Positions 37,001 through 45,903 of a stretch of DNA of 64,000 nt are shown piece after piece. This DNA is from Litchfieldia alkalitelluris. GTDB taxonomy: Bacteria; Bacillota; Bacilli; Bacillales; Bacillaceae_L. Under the pieces are notes generated by a model. The model had not been told where the DNA came from, made no database searches, and saw nothing but the letters and a program-made list of their open reading frames with translations. The translations under genes and the position numbers were made by a program. Every line of letters starts with the position of its first letter. Within the stretch, counting starts at the first letter, position 1. The stretch covers positions 5,253-69,252 of the forward strand of contig NZ_KV917374.1 in the NCBI RefSeq assembly GCF_002019645.1, written 5' to 3'.

Positions 37001-38009
37001 CTTTTGTTAACCCCTTTCGTGCAATATAGATAAAGAAAGGCGTTCCTAAGAGAGCCGTCATTACACCGATTGGCATTTCTTGTGGCATAATTACAAATCT
37101 GGCAGCAATATCTGCAAGCAGTAAAAGACTTGCTCCTCCCAATGCACTGAAAGGTAGAACCCATCTATAATCCGTTCCAACAATCCCGCGAATCATATGT
37201 GGAATAATCAACCCAATAAATCCGATAGACCCGGCGACCGCCACCGACCCGCCTGCCAAGAAAACAATTGCCACACCCATCATGAACTTGAGAAGCAGGG
37301 TACGTTGTCCTAAGCTTTTTGCCACATCCTCACCTGACATCAAAATGTTGATCTGCCTTCCTAAAAATAACGTCAGAACAGCAGCGCCTATCATAAAGGG
37401 AAGTACCGGTAATAACATATCCATACTTCGTCCTGCAACTGAACCTGCCAGCCAAAAAAGCACACTTTGAATATTTTGCTCATCAATTACCAACATTCCT
37501 TGTGTAAAAGAAACAAATAACGCGGTAATGGCCGCACCCGCTAATACAATTTTGATTGGCGAGAGCCCATCCCTTCCAAACGATCCTAAAAAATAGACGA
37601 GTACACCTGCAATACTTGCACCTACAAATGCGATCCACATATAACTAACTAACGAGTCAACATTGAAAAAAGTAGCAGCTGCAACGATAAAAAACAGTGC
37701 ACCCGCATTGATCCCGAAAATATCTGGTGCAGCAAGTGGATTTTTTGTTAAGGCTTGCATAAGTGCACCAGCAATCGCTAAACCCGCACCTATTACGGCA
37801 GCAATCACTGCTCTGGATAGTCTTGATGTCGTAATAATTACGTGCTCTGTTACCGTCTCATCATATGAGAAAAATGCATCAATGACAGTTTGAAAGGGGA
37901 TTGGCGTTTTCCCGAGCGAAATACTAAGGATAAAGGATAGTCCTACGATGAAGAAGCCTATCAACAGGCCTGCTATTTTATAAGGTGTTCGCGTTAATAG
38001 ATGATTCAT
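36993..38009 (-). CDS. yfiZ: Siderophore ABC permease (FecCD family), YfiZ-like
   Basis: 338 residues. TSRLSRAVIAAVIGAGLAIA, NPLAAPDIFGINAGALFF and GSIGFIGLIIPHMIRGIVG are FecCD motifs. The gene order binding protein, permease, permease is that of B. subtilis yfiY-yfiZ-yfhA, which takes up schizokinen-type hydroxamates. No ATPase gene is present in the operon; in B. subtilis a shared ATPase (YusV) serves this system. Confidence 0.9.
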   Translation of the reverse strand: MNHLLTRTPYKIAGLLIGFFIVGLSFILSISLGKTPIPFQTVIDAFFSYDETVTEHVIITTSRLSRAVIAAVIGAGLAIAGALMQALTKNPLAAPDIFGINAGALFFIVAAATFFNVDSLVSYMWIAFVGASIAGVLVYFLGSFGRDGLSPIKIVLAGAAITALFVSFTQGMLVIDEQNIQSVLFWLAGSVAGRSMDMLLPVLPFMIGAAVLTLFLGRQINILMSGEDVAKSLGQRTLLLKFMMGVAIVFLAGGSVAVAGSIGFIGLIIPHMIRGIVGTDYRWVLPFSALGGASLLLLADIAARFVIMPQEMPIGVMTALLGTPFFIYIARKGLTKDE

Positions 38010-38112
38010 TGAGATTTCCTCTTTCGTATGTATTTCCTCTTAAAAGCTCTAATCCTATTGTCGCATAAACAAACAAAATAGGGGAAGAAATATCTACCCC
38101 TATCATGTCATC

Positions 38113-39138
38113 TTATTTTTCTAATTCAAATCTCTCATAAATATCATCTAGCATTAAGTTTGCTGCGATATATCCTCCAGCCATGTTCCAAGTGATTTCA
38201 TCAACCATGTGAACCTGTCCTTCTTTTACAGCATCAAGATTTTGCCATAGTGGATGAGCTGTCCACTCTTCGAACGTTTTTTTCACTGCTGGATCATCTT
38301 CATTGAAGATATAGAACACATCTGCATTCATTTCTGTAATACTCTCTTTATCCGTTAACTGGACTCCCCACTCTTCACTTTGTTGGTTTTCAGGGCGAGT
38401 GAATCCAAGCTCTGCTAAAATCGAACCAGCAAACCCAGTAAAGTAAATACGTGCATGGTCTGCTCTAAAGTTTAAAATAGACACATTAACAGGCCACTTA
38501 TCACCAAGTTTCTCTGCAACCTTTGTTTGGAAATCAGCAACTCGGCTATCCCAAGCAGCAAGAAGCTCATCTGCTTTTGCTTGTTGATTCATTGCTTCTC
38601 CCATTAACTCCACTGTACCTTTGAAATCAAAGACTGTCTCATGTGCAACAGTTGGTGCAATCTCACTTAATTGTGCATAAACCTCTTCATGACGAAGCTT
38701 TGAAGCAATGATTAAATCCGGTTTTAGCGCTGCGATTTCTTCTAGGTTTGGCTGAGTTTCAAGACCAACAATCTTAACTCCCTCTAAATCAGCACGAAGA
38801 TATTCATATGTTGGTTGTTGAACCCAAGATTCCACCGCACCTACTGGCTTCATTTCAAATGCAACAATGGCATCTGTCGCACCTTGGTATAATGTAACAA
38901 TTTTTTGTGGTGTTCCTTCTATCTTTGTCGTTCCTAATGCATGTGTAATTTCACGAACATCTGCTTCTGCTTGCTCTTCTTCAGCAGTAGTATCCTCTGT
39001 TTGTTCTGTTTGCTCTGATTCATTTTCAGTAGCTGGTGCTTCCTCAGCCCCTTGGTTTCCGCATGCTGCAAGAAACATCGTAAAGACTAGAATAATAGCA
39101 AGTAAAGAAAACTTTCTTTTTAAAAAATATGTACTCAT
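38113..39138 (-). CDS. yfiY: Iron-siderophore substrate-binding lipoprotein, YfiY-like
   Basis: 341 residues. Lipoprotein signal ending LAACGN, an acidic Glu/Thr-rich linker, then a type III periplasmic-binding fold (KIVTLYQGATDAIVAF, LKPDLIIASKLRHEE, VFYIFNEDDPAV). First gene of the operon, directly behind a Fur box and a good promoter. Specificity for citrate-hydroxamate siderophores is by analogy with YfiY. Confidence 0.9.
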   Translation of the reverse strand: MSTYFLKRKFSLLAIILVFTMFLAACGNQGAEEAPATENESEQTEQTEDTTAEEEQAEADVREITHALGTTKIEGTPQKIVTLYQGATDAIVAFEMKPVGAVESWVQQPTYEYLRADLEGVKIVGLETQPNLEEIAALKPDLIIASKLRHEEVYAQLSEIAPTVAHETVFDFKGTVELMGEAMNQQAKADELLAAWDSRVADFQTKVAEKLGDKWPVNVSILNFRADHARIYFTGFAGSILAELGFTRPENQQSEEWGVQLTDKESITEMNADVFYIFNEDDPAVKKTFEEWTAHPLWQNLDAVKEGQVHMVDEITWNMAGGYIAANLMLDDIYERFELEK

Positions 39139-39186
39139 TGTTCCTACTCCCCTTTATTTCACTTTATTTTTATGTTTTGATGATAA

Positions 39187-39242
39187 TGATAATTGTTATC
39201 ACTACAATATTGAATTATACACACGCAATTTTAAAAAATCAA
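39187..39242 (-). promoter_or_regulatory. Fur-controlled promoter of the siderophore importer
   Basis: Minus strand TTGATT (39237-39242), 17-bp spacer, TATAAT (39214-39219), followed by Fur box TGATAACAATTATCA (39187-39201; one mismatch to the 7-1-7 consensus). Confidence 0.85.
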
Positions 39243-39444
39243 TAGTTTTTTTAATAATGATTTTCATTCTCACTGAAAGATCGAGATGAAAACTAAAAAT
39301 ATGTGTTTATCATATGTAAAAAGAGAAAGCGACACTCAAAATAATTGAATGCCGCTTCAGCCAATAAAAAGTATGTTTACAGGTCTCCACTAGTGTATAT
39401 GATAAGCAAAACTTGTTTATCCTAACACTAAAGGAGGTGTTACT

Positions 39445-39606
39445 ATGGCACTTGATGTACTTTGCGAAGTAAATAGTTGTGTTCACAACATTAAAAATGA
39501 GAACAAATGTGGAGCTGATCAAATTTATGTTGTAAACCACAGGGAAAGAAATGCTTCAAGCAGTGGTGAAACAGATTGTAAAACGTTCGAACCAGCTGAT
39601 ATGTAA
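39445..39606 (+). CDS. DUF1540 cysteine-rich small protein
   Basis: 53 residues with the DUF1540 pattern: LCEVNSCVHN, NKCGADQIYVVNH and ETDCKTFEPADM, four conserved Cys. AAAGGAGGTGTT is a strong ribosome binding site. Such proteins are common in spore formers and probably bind metal. A terminator follows. Confidence 0.85.
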   Translation: MALDVLCEVNSCVHNIKNENKCGADQIYVVNHRERNASSSGETDCKTFEPADM

Positions 39607-39616
39607 TTCTTTTATT

Positions 39617-39653
39617 AAGCGGCAATCATGACGGTGATTGTCGCTTTCTTTTT
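39617..39653 (+). terminator. Terminator after the DUF1540 gene
   Basis: AAGCGGCAATCA and TGATTGTCGCTT with a short loop, followed by TCTTTTT. Confidence 0.88.
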
Positions 39654-39660
39654 ATATTAT

Positions 39661-39675
39661 TGATAATAATTATCA
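39661..39675. promoter_or_regulatory. Perfect Fur box without an obvious gene
   Basis: TGATAATAATTATCA matches the 7-1-7 Fur consensus at all 15 positions. It lies between the DUF1540 terminator and the end of the NikE gene. The following 240 bp contain no convincing coding sequence, although a weak -10 (GTTAAAAT near 39710) is present on the plus strand. Confidence 0.7.
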
Positions 39676-39912
39676 TTATTATTCATTTTTTATAAATTTT
39701 GTTAAAATATTTTCCTTGAGATACAAATTTTCTTTAGTGTTGGTTGTCTCGACCAAATAGCTACTACCTTATCCACCTTGTTTTACTTCTTCATCCGAAC
39801 TTCTTCTATAAGAATTTATACGGAAAATTTTGTTAACATGAATGTATATGAAGCCATCTTTAGTGCCATAATTCTTGATTGAGTTTATTTGAGTTCACGA
39901 TTATCTTGATAA

Positions 39913-40752
39913 TTACTCTGCGTTAACCCAGTTTCCCCTCGTTGAAAGTGTACGAAAACGTGGATGTTCAGCAAGGATGGAGTCTCTTAATCGCTTAACT
40001 ATTGGGTGCTTTGAGGAAAAAAATTGTTCTTTTGAATCGTAGAGCTCAATCAATTCTCCTTTTTCAAGGACACCAATTTGGTCAGAAATTGAAAAAGCTG
40101 CTTTAATATCATGTGTAATGAATAAATAAGATAAGCCGAATTCTTCCTTTAATTCGCTTAATAATTCTAAGATCAAGCTTTGAGTAACCATGTCTAGGCT
40201 ACTTACTGATTCGTCAAGGACGATTAATTTCGGCCTAAGAGCAATTGCTCTAGCAATATTTATTCTTTGTAATTGTCCACCACTAAATTGGTGCGGGTAT
40301 TTTTTTAAGTCCTTTTCATTTAAGCCTACTCTTTCTAATAGTTCAATAACCTTTTTTCTTTGTTCTCCTACAGTTAGTTTTTCATAATTCTCTAACGGCT
40401 CGCTTATAATTCGTTCGGCTGTCATTCGAGGGTTAACAGCTGAATATGAGTCTTGGAAAACGACTTGGAGATTACGACGTATTTGTTGTTTTGTTGCTTT
40501 ATTTGGATGATATATGTCATGCCCAAGAAACAAAACCTGACCTTGCTGTGGGCGCTGAATTCCGAGAATTATTTTCCCTAAAGTACTTTTACCTGCTCCG
40601 CTTGTACCAATTAACCCCAAACATTTCCCTTCTTCAATGTCAAAGGTAATCTCATTAAGTATATTAACTGTTTGTTCCTTCCCTTTAAAAAGCTTTTTTG
40701 AATTATAGCTAAAGCTTACTTGTTTTACTTGTAATAAACTCAATGGTTTCAC
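39913..40752 (-). CDS. nikE: Peptide/nickel ABC transporter ATPase (NikE-like)
   Basis: 279 residues. Walker A GTSGAGKSTLG, signature FSGGQLQRINIARAIALRP, Walker B LIVLDESVSSLD. Second ATPase of an OppD/F- or NikD/E-type importer and last gene of a five-gene operon. The usual C-terminal zinc-finger-like extension of OppF is absent. Confidence 0.88.
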   Translation of the reverse strand: MKPLSLLQVKQVSFSYNSKKLFKGKEQTVNILNEITFDIEEGKCLGLIGTSGAGKSTLGKIILGIQRPQQGQVLFLGHDIYHPNKATKQQIRRNLQVVFQDSYSAVNPRMTAERIISEPLENYEKLTVGEQRKKVIELLERVGLNEKDLKKYPHQFSGGQLQRINIARAIALRPKLIVLDESVSSLDMVTQSLILELLSELKEEFGLSYLFITHDIKAAFSISDQIGVLEKGELIELYDSKEQFFSSKHPIVKRLRDSILAEHPRFRTLSTRGNWVNAE

Positions 40753-40776
40753 CTCTTGGGAGATTCGTTTTGCCCG

Positions 40777-41610
40777 TTACAACATATAAGTGTAGGGTTG
40801 TTTTTGAGAGTATAATGTCGGTCTTGTCCTTAATAGCTTCTTCGTGTATTCATGTTGTGGATTATCAAATAGTTCTAAAACATTTGCTGATTCCACTATC
40901 CTTCCATCTTGCATGACGATTACATCATCGGCCATTTCCGAAATAACGCTAAGATCATGGGAAATAAGTAGAATAGACGTTCCATACTCAGAACGTATTT
41001 TATCTAATAGGCGGAGTACTAATAATTGGCTATGAAGATCGAGTGCTGTAGTTGGCTCATCCGCAATTATCACGGAAGGGTTTAAGCATGCTGCCATGGC
41101 AATCATCACTCGTTGAAGCATACCTCCACTTAATTCGAAAGGATATTTTTTTAATAATCTATGAGGATCTGGCAAATTTACACTTTGCATCACTTCAATC
41201 GCAAGCTCTTTTGCTTGCTTTTTATTTAATGAAGTATGAGACTTAATTGTTTCAATAAACTGATGGCCAATCGTAAACACGGGAGTAAATGCATTCATCG
41301 GATTTTGCATAATGAAAGCAATATCCTTCCCTCGAATTTTGCGTATTTCTCTATTTTCTAAACCATTCAATTCCTTACCTTGAAGTGTAATACTCCCTTT
41401 GATATCCATCTTCTTTTTATCATGCAACTGAAGGATCGACATACTTGTAACGGTTTTACCACTGCCGCTTTCACCAACGAGACCTAGAATTTTACCTTTA
41501 TTCATGCCAAAATTAATATCCTTAACTAGTGTACAAAAACCTTCTTTGGTTCTTACTTGTACATGTAGGTCTCTGACATTTAAAATATTTTGCTCTTTTT
41601 GTTCCATCAT
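40777..41610 (-). CDS. nikD: Peptide/nickel ABC transporter ATPase (NikD-like)
   Basis: 277 residues. Walker A GESGSGKTVTS, signature LSGGMLQRVMIAMA, Walker B VIIADEPTTALD, H-loop LLISHDLS. Pairs with the ATPase downstream (24-bp gap). Confidence 0.88.
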   Translation of the reverse strand: MMEQKEQNILNVRDLHVQVRTKEGFCTLVKDINFGMNKGKILGLVGESGSGKTVTSMSILQLHDKKKMDIKGSITLQGKELNGLENREIRKIRGKDIAFIMQNPMNAFTPVFTIGHQFIETIKSHTSLNKKQAKELAIEVMQSVNLPDPHRLLKKYPFELSGGMLQRVMIAMAACLNPSVIIADEPTTALDLHSQLLVLRLLDKIRSEYGTSILLISHDLSVISEMADDVIVMQDGRIVESANVLELFDNPQHEYTKKLLRTRPTLYSQKQPYTYML

Positions 41611-41625
41611 TTATCATCCTTTTTA

Positions 41626-42456
41626 TTAGCGGCGTTTAACCTCAAATCGTTCTGAAAGTGCTTCTCCTAATAAATTAAAGGTAACAACAACTAACATAAT
41701 CATTATACCCGGATAAATCATTAAAGCTGGATTTGTTCTGATATATGATTTTCCTTCATGAATCATCGCCCCCCATTCAGGTATAGGGGGTTGCACACCT
41801 AGTCCTAAGAATGACATCGATGATAAATTCATAATCGCCCAACCCATCTCTAATGTACCCATTACCGCTAATGAAGGAAGAACATTAGGAATAATATGTT
41901 TCTTCATAATAGTCCAAGTAGAAGAACCACTAATCTTAGCTGCAGAAATATAGTTGTGTTCTTTTAGGCTTAGAACCATTCCTCGAATGACCCTTGCGTA
42001 ATAAACCCATTGTACCAGGATTAATCCTAATACAACTTGATTAAGCCCAGCTCCCCAAATACCAACAAAACCAAGAACAAACAATAGACTTGGAATCGCC
42101 ATCAAAGCATCGCCGATTCTCATTAACAGTTGATCAACCCAACCACCTATATACCCAGCGATGATACCAACAATTAAACCAATACTTAAAGCTGAAATAA
42201 AAATCAGCATAGCATATCCCAACGAAATTCTTGCCCCATATAGGATACGTGAAAACGTACATCGCCCTAAATGATCTGTTCCTAATGGGTAATTTAAAGA
42301 AGGTTGCTGAAGTTTATGAGCTAAATTAACAGCGATAGGGTTGTTAGGTGCCAACCAAGGAGCAAATAATGCCATTAAAAATAATACGCTTAGAATTATA
42401 GAACATATGACTATCACTTTACGACTTTTTAATATACCACGATACTTTACGATCAT
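41626..42456 (-). CDS. nikC: Peptide/nickel ABC permease (NikC-like)
   Basis: 276 residues, six membrane segments. LGTDHLGRCTFSRILYGAR is the typical DppC/NikC motif, and AAKISGSSTWTIMKKHIIPN is the EAA loop. Its start overlaps the nikB stop by four bases. Confidence 0.9.
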   Translation of the reverse strand: MIVKYRGILKSRKVIVICSIILSVLFLMALFAPWLAPNNPIAVNLAHKLQQPSLNYPLGTDHLGRCTFSRILYGARISLGYAMLIFISALSIGLIVGIIAGYIGGWVDQLLMRIGDALMAIPSLLFVLGFVGIWGAGLNQVVLGLILVQWVYYARVIRGMVLSLKEHNYISAAKISGSSTWTIMKKHIIPNVLPSLAVMGTLEMGWAIMNLSSMSFLGLGVQPPIPEWGAMIHEGKSYIRTNPALMIYPGIMIMLVVVTFNLLGEALSERFEVKRR

Positions 42457-43397
42457 TGATACTGCCTGCCTTTTCTGGAAATACGTGGGTCAATTAACAT
42501 TTGGATTAGGTCAACAATTAAGTTGCTTATAAGGAATATTCCCGCTGCTAATAGCACATATCCTTGAATGACAGGAACATCACGGTTAAAAATAGCCTCA
42601 ATAAAATACCGCCCAAACCCTGGCCACGAAAAGACTACCTCGACAATAATAGCACCTGTTAATAAGTTTCCTAAGTTCATTCCAAGCCCAGTAATCATAG
42701 GAGATATGGCAATTCTTAATACATGCTTTCCCATGATTACTCTTTCATGAATTCCTCTCGTCCTCGCAAAAAGCACATAAGGCTCTTGTAAGTTTTCAAG
42801 CACACTTGCGCGTAACAGACGAGTATATAAAGCGATTAAAGGAAAAGCCAATGTAACTGAAGGTAAGATTAAATGCTTCCAAGTTCCCGTACCTTCGACT
42901 GGGAAAAGATCTAGTTTTACAGAAAAGAAAAAAATAAATAAATATCCAAGCCAAAAGGATGGAATCGATGCCCCTATAAAAGAGAGAAATCGACTAAAAT
43001 GGTCGATTACACTGTTCTTCCTTATACCAGCTAAAAACCCAATAGGTACACTTACTAAGATTGCGATCAATAGACTCCCTAAAGTTAACTGAATAGTTGC
43101 TGGCAATCTAGTGGTTATCTCTTCCCATACAGGCTTATTCGTAACATAAGATATGCCAAAGTCAAATTGGCATATCTTAATAAGCGCGTTCACATATTGG
43201 ATTAGGAGAGGTTGATCTAAGCCAAACTCTTGTCTTTTTTGTTCCAACATCTCATCAGTTGCTTGGATATGTGCTGTAGTAAAGTATGCTTCAGCAGGGT
43301 CCACTGGTGATAGATGAATCATACTAAAAGTCAGCAAAGTAGCCAAAAGGAAAATTGGAATGATGGTGATTATTCGTTTAAAGACATAAGTTCCCAT
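42453..43397 (-). CDS. nikB: Peptide/nickel ABC permease (NikB-like)
   Basis: 314 residues, six membrane segments. MGTYVFKRIITIIPIFLLAT at the start, FARTRGIHERVIMGKHVLR as EAA loop, and a C-terminal LIQMLIDPRIS. Partner of NikC. Confidence 0.9.
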   Translation of the reverse strand: MGTYVFKRIITIIPIFLLATLLTFSMIHLSPVDPAEAYFTTAHIQATDEMLEQKRQEFGLDQPLLIQYVNALIKICQFDFGISYVTNKPVWEEITTRLPATIQLTLGSLLIAILVSVPIGFLAGIRKNSVIDHFSRFLSFIGASIPSFWLGYLFIFFFSVKLDLFPVEGTGTWKHLILPSVTLAFPLIALYTRLLRASVLENLQEPYVLFARTRGIHERVIMGKHVLRIAISPMITGLGMNLGNLLTGAIIVEVVFSWPGFGRYFIEAIFNRDVPVIQGYVLLAAGIFLISNLIVDLIQMLIDPRISRKGRQYQ

Positions 43398-43415
43398 GAA
43401 AACCTCTCCTGTCGC

Positions 43416-45047
43416 TTACTCGTTTACACTAATTCCTGTAAATGGATGTTCATCTCGATTAGCAGGGAATGTGAAATTTGAAACATTCTTTTGATAGATT
43501 GCTATTTTTTTAATATAAGAGATAGGTACAATTGCACCTTGTTCTTGTAGTGATCCTAAAATTGTTGTGTATAGCTGTTGACGTTCATTTTCATCCGTCG
43601 TTTGTTTAACTTCTGCTATTTGGTTCAGTAACTCATCTTTGTTTGGGTATGATGAAATTGCTTCTCTAAACCCAAAGCCTTCTGTAGCAACAATGTTTAC
43701 GAAAGTATGTGGGTCATATGGAGCACCATAGTTACTGAAGAAGTTCATATCAAACTCATTCGCTTTGAATCTTTCAACCTGAGTGGTAAGCTCAACACCA
43801 ACAATATTTAATTTTACACCTAATCCAGCCCACTCAGATTGTAAAGTTTCAGCCATAAGTTTCTGGATTGATTCAGCAGAATCATACATTAACTCAAATT
43901 CAAGTGGTTTTCCATCTTTTTCACGAACATTTTTTCCTTCTGGTAGTTTCCAGCCAGCTTCCTCTAGTAGTTGGTTTGCTTTCTCAACATTATAATCTAC
44001 CGTCGTTACATCAACACTTGAGGTGTACGGGAAGTTTGGTGGTAAGATATAGTCAGCCTTCTCTTCCAATCCAGATGTTACACCCTCAACCATTGCTTCT
44101 TTATTAAATCCATAATGTAATGCTTGACGAACACGTTCATCTGAAAGCTGCTCTTTATTTGTATTCATCACTAGCTGTCTAGTAGCAACTGGTTCAGAAA
44201 CACTAGTTCCATAGTTTTCTGTCGATTCTAATTGTTTAAATGCATCTAAGCTAATAACTCCCTCACCATAGATAAGGTCTAAATCACCTTTTTCAAAAGC
44301 AAGTACACGTGTTTCTGCGTCAGGAATAACTTTAACCTGAATTTTTTCTGCATTCGGGAGTTCACCCCAGTAATGATCATTGCGTTTAAAGATTGCATAT
44401 TCATCAACTTTATATTCATCCAATACCCATGGACCTGTTCCTACTGGTTTTGCTATACCATTTGAAGTATCACCGTCTTCTGGAAAACCAGCTTCTCCGA
44501 GGAATCGCACTGGACGCACAACAGCTAATTCTTGAATCGTAGGATAATAAGATTCTTTTAGCGTTAATTTAAACGTATACTCATCAACAACCTCTGTTTG
44601 GGCGATCTTTGGAATAAATCCTAACCAACTATGTAAGTCTACATTTGTTAATATTGTATCAAAATTCTTCTTTACAATCTCGGCATTAAAACTTGTGCCA
44701 TCAGAGAATTTTACACCTTGACGTAAGTTGAATACATATTCTGTCCCATCTTCTGAGATTTCCCAAGTTTCTGCTAAATGGCCTTTTAGCTCCCCACCAT
44801 CTTGGTAGCTAACTAAAGGTTCATATACCATAGATTGAGCGAATAATTGATTTGGATTATAGACATGTGGATTTAATGCTCCTACATCTCTTGGCCAAGC
44901 AAAAGTAATCATATTTTCACTTTCACTTGTAGAACTTTCATTTGAATTATCTACTGATTCACTTGAACAACCAAGTAAAGCAATAGATAAAGTAAGAACC
45001 ATTACAGATATAAGTAAGATTCGTTTTTTATATATTTTGTTTGCCAT
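43416..45047 (-). CDS. nikA: Nickel/metallophore-type ABC substrate-binding lipoprotein (NikA-like)
   Basis: 543 residues from the ATG at 45045-45047, which follows AGGAGGAACG; an extended frame upstream runs across the promoter and is unlikely. Lipobox ALLGCSS. The sequence aligns along its length with E. coli NikA (TFAWPRDVGALNPHVY, FAQSMVYEPLV, SYYPTIQELAVVRPVRF, GTGPWVLDEYK, NFFSNYGAPYDPH). NikA and the metallophore-binding CntA proteins are hard to separate by eye. The promoter carries a Fur-like box, so uptake of a metal-chelate under iron limitation is as plausible as nickel. Confidence 0.87.
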   Translation of the reverse strand: MANKIYKKRILLISVMVLTLSIALLGCSSESVDNSNESSTSESENMITFAWPRDVGALNPHVYNPNQLFAQSMVYEPLVSYQDGGELKGHLAETWEISEDGTEYVFNLRQGVKFSDGTSFNAEIVKKNFDTILTNVDLHSWLGFIPKIAQTEVVDEYTFKLTLKESYYPTIQELAVVRPVRFLGEAGFPEDGDTSNGIAKPVGTGPWVLDEYKVDEYAIFKRNDHYWGELPNAEKIQVKVIPDAETRVLAFEKGDLDLIYGEGVISLDAFKQLESTENYGTSVSEPVATRQLVMNTNKEQLSDERVRQALHYGFNKEAMVEGVTSGLEEKADYILPPNFPYTSSVDVTTVDYNVEKANQLLEEAGWKLPEGKNVREKDGKPLEFELMYDSAESIQKLMAETLQSEWAGLGVKLNIVGVELTTQVERFKANEFDMNFFSNYGAPYDPHTFVNIVATEGFGFREAISSYPNKDELLNQIAEVKQTTDENERQQLYTTILGSLQEQGAIVPISYIKKIAIYQKNVSNFTFPANRDEHPFTGISVNE

Positions 45048-45072
45048 AAGATTCGTTCCTCCTAGTTGAAAA

Positions 45073-45116
45073 TGAAAACTATTATCAATAGTAGAATATG
45101 AGCTTTTGATTGTCAA
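45073..45116 (-). promoter_or_regulatory. Promoter of the nik operon with Fur-like box
   Basis: Minus strand TTGACA (45111-45116), 17-bp spacer, TACTAT (45088-45093), followed at once by TGATAATAGTTTTCA (45073-45087), 13 of 15 positions of the Fur consensus. Confidence 0.8.
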
Positions 45117-45296
45117 CATTGATTTTGTAATATTTAACAAAGTTTTCTGTCTATTAGCCTTTATGTAATCACAATCAAATGATACTCTATTGTCTTTAAC
45201 AGGTAGAAAAATAATTAATTTCTTCCAGAGTTAGATATTAGATATAATAAGAATTGGTTATTTATATACGTAGTCGTATGCGTAAGATAAGAATTG

Positions 45297-45344
45297 AAAA
45301 GAGGCTATTCATAAGTTAAATTAACTTGTAAATAGCCTCTTTTC
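45297..45344. terminator. Terminator hairpin left of repeat A
   Basis: AAAAGAGGCTATT and AATAGCCTCTTTT with an inner AAGTTAA/TTAACTT stem; symmetrical A and T runs allow either direction. It directly precedes the first att-like repeat, as similar hairpins do for the other two. Confidence 0.85.
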
Positions 45345-45353
45345 ATTTACATT

Positions 45354-45566
45354 ATGTTATCATTTTGTTAGCGAATTACTCATAAACCCTTATCTATCAG
45401 GGTTAGAGGGCATGATTACATCATGCCGCCCCTAAGGTGAAAGTGTGTAATATCTTTATCGGTGTGTTCGACAAGTGCGGTATTTCAATGATTTGCCAAA
45501 ATTCCACTGTAACATCTTTAACGGATTTTACCGTCGTTTACTTTATTGCGTTAGCAAAATGTTAGC
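45354..45566 (-). repeat. Att-like repeat A (groEL 3'-end-like core)
   Basis: 213 bp. Left arm ATGTTATCATTTTGTTAGC (45354-45372), core TTACATCATGCCGCC (45416-45430, Gly-Gly-Met-Met-stop on the minus strand), GTGTAATATCTTTAT, TGTAACATCTTTAACG, and right arm GCGTTAGCAAAATGTTAGC (45548-45566). Matched by repeats B and C with about one third substitutions outside these blocks. Resembles an integrase attachment site with arm-type repeats. Confidence 0.75.
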
Positions 45567-45903
45567 CCTCTACTTAGGATTCTAAAATTTATCATCAATT
45601 CCTCTTTTAGACTTACTATCATCAAAGTATTAAGTCCCAATCAAGGAGACAAAAAACAATCTATTTATAAGATGTTGTTTCAAATCCTTACTTTAACCAA
45701 ACGATGTTCATAAGAGCTATCCAAGTATTCCTTCTTCTCTGCAAACAAACTAATAACATCTTTTATCTCTTCCAATTGTGAACTAAATCTGGATAGCCTT
45801 CTCCTCTCTGTAAATAATCAGAGGTGGCGACGGTATTAGCTAATCATATTTACCATCTTATTTTTATGCTCTATAATAAAGCTACTATATTTAGTTAGGA
45901 GTA
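45567..45903. other. Gene-free stretch with possible decayed frame
   Basis: No convincing gene. On the minus strand a short open stretch (SQLEEIKDVISLFAEKK) ends near 45684 and may be a fragment of a lost gene. A weak plus-strand promoter (TTACCA at 45850, 16-bp spacer, TATAAT at 45872) faces the FtsZ-like gene. Confidence 0.4.

Noticed and set aside
39838-39882. Tiny frame MNVYEAIFSAIILD downstream of the orphan Fur box
   Set aside because: No ribosome binding site and too short to support.
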